NCBI GenBank assembly: GCA_030427405.1
Contig: JAUHXK010000003.1
Coordinates: 186,001 to 250,000 of the forward strand
DNA: 64,000 nucleotides
DNA from: Alphaproteobacteria bacterium
GTDB lineage: Bacteria > Pseudomonadota > Alphaproteobacteria > Rhodobacterales > Rhodobacteraceae
Direction of reading: 5' to 3'
Of this stretch, positions 63,846 to 64,000 are shown one piece after another. The notes under the pieces are model-generated. The model saw only the letters and a list, made by a program, of their open reading frames with translations. It ran no database searches and had not been told where the DNA came from. Each line of letters starts with the position of its first letter. Within the stretch, counting starts at the first letter, position 1. The position numbers were made by a program, and so were the translations under genes.

Positions 63846-64000
63846 ATGGGCTTGTCGGGAAAGACTGCAATCATCACCGGATCGAACTCGGGTATCGGAT
63901 TGGGTGTCGCGCGCGAGCTTGCCAAGGCCGGGGCCGACGTCGTGCTGAACTCTTTTACCGACCGCGATGAAGATCACGCGCTGGCGGCCGAGATAGCGGC
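63846..64000 (+). CDS. bdhA: 3-hydroxybutyrate dehydrogenase, N-terminal part (cut by window edge)
   Basis: The first 51 residues of an SDR that begins MGLSGKTAIITGSNSGIGLG, with the cofactor motif TGSNSGIG at 11-18 and AKAGADVVLNSF after it. This N-terminus fits bacterial D-3-hydroxybutyrate dehydrogenase, which oxidises the monomer of polyhydroxybutyrate to acetoacetate. GGAG lies six bases before the ATG. The rest of the gene, with the catalytic Tyr and Lys, is outside the window. Confidence 0.75.
   Translation, partial: MGLSGKTAIITGSNSGIGLGVARELAKAGADVVLNSFTDRDEDHALAAEIA

Noticed and set aside
63623-63925. A 100-codon minus-strand frame across the candidate small RNA
   Set aside because: No ribosome site or protein pattern; it covers the terminator and the start of the next gene antisense.

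Overview
The window reads as chromosomal DNA of a high-GC alphaproteobacterium of the Roseobacter/Rhodobacter group (Rhodobacterales). The main evidence is gene order: dusB-ntrB-ntrC-ntrY-ntrX followed by trkA-trkH-hfq-hflX, a bifunctional ispDF, and alr next to an MlaEF-type ABC pair and dnaB. HemB lacks the zinc cysteines, and NtrC lacks the sigma-54 contact loop, as reported for Rhodobacter capsulatus. Coding density is very high, many genes overlap by ATGA or TGATG, and I see no rRNA, tRNA, insertion sequence, CRISPR array or prophage. It is mostly a core-genome segment.

Layout. 0-4 kb: the start of a DEAD-box RNA helicase (cut by the left edge), a glycosyltransferase pair and prfC, all leftward. 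4-11 kb: a SnoaL-like protein, an atypical SDR, an AlkC-type alkylation-repair protein, an orphan ABC ATPase, and the surE-pcm-nlpD cluster. 11-20 kb: a WYL regulator with a small monooxygenase-like gene, tatABC, a DUF815 AAA ATPase, an SDR, a small PilP-like protein, purF, a tiny four-zinc-motif protein, cvpA and radA. 20-31 kb: a membrane coiled-coil protein, pqiA-like, a conspicuously AT-rich gene of unknown function, mlaF-mlaE-alr, a GNAT acetyltransferase, dnaB, pyrE, amt, cinA, pgpA and ispDF. 31-45 kb: the nitrogen regulatory block dusB-ntrBC-ntrYX, an MFS transporter, a lipoprotein, trkAH, hfq and hflX. 45-64 kb: small ABM and SnoaL proteins, a membrane-anchored penicillin-acylase-family hydrolase, a SYLF lipoprotein, hemB, mfd, an SH3-like secreted protein, a TPR protein, a Bcr/CflA transporter, a FrnE-like DsbA, an acyl-CoA synthetase, an XRE-cupin regulator, a CsbD-like protein, a peptide-binding protein and the start of a 3-hydroxybutyrate dehydrogenase.

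How the genes work together. NtrB/NtrC and NtrY/NtrX are two histidine-kinase/response-regulator pairs for nitrogen and envelope or redox signals, and amt supplies ammonium. TrkA/TrkH take up potassium. TatABC exports folded proteins, possibly including the SYLF lipoprotein, which carries a twin-arginine-like signal. RadA, Mfd, AlkC and DnaB cover DNA replication and repair.

The observations I rate most worth checking are four. First, a candidate short RNA at about 63.6-63.7 kb has its own promoter-like boxes, an internal hairpin and a strong terminator between two divergent genes. Second, a low-GC unknown gene is spliced seamlessly into the mlaEF/pqiA operon. Third, the GAFTGA loop is missing from both NtrC and NtrX. 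Fourth, a pair of near-identical 52-bp intergenic repeats lies at convergent gene ends. No clearly new multi-gene system stood out. All calls are from reading the sequence; no database search was run.
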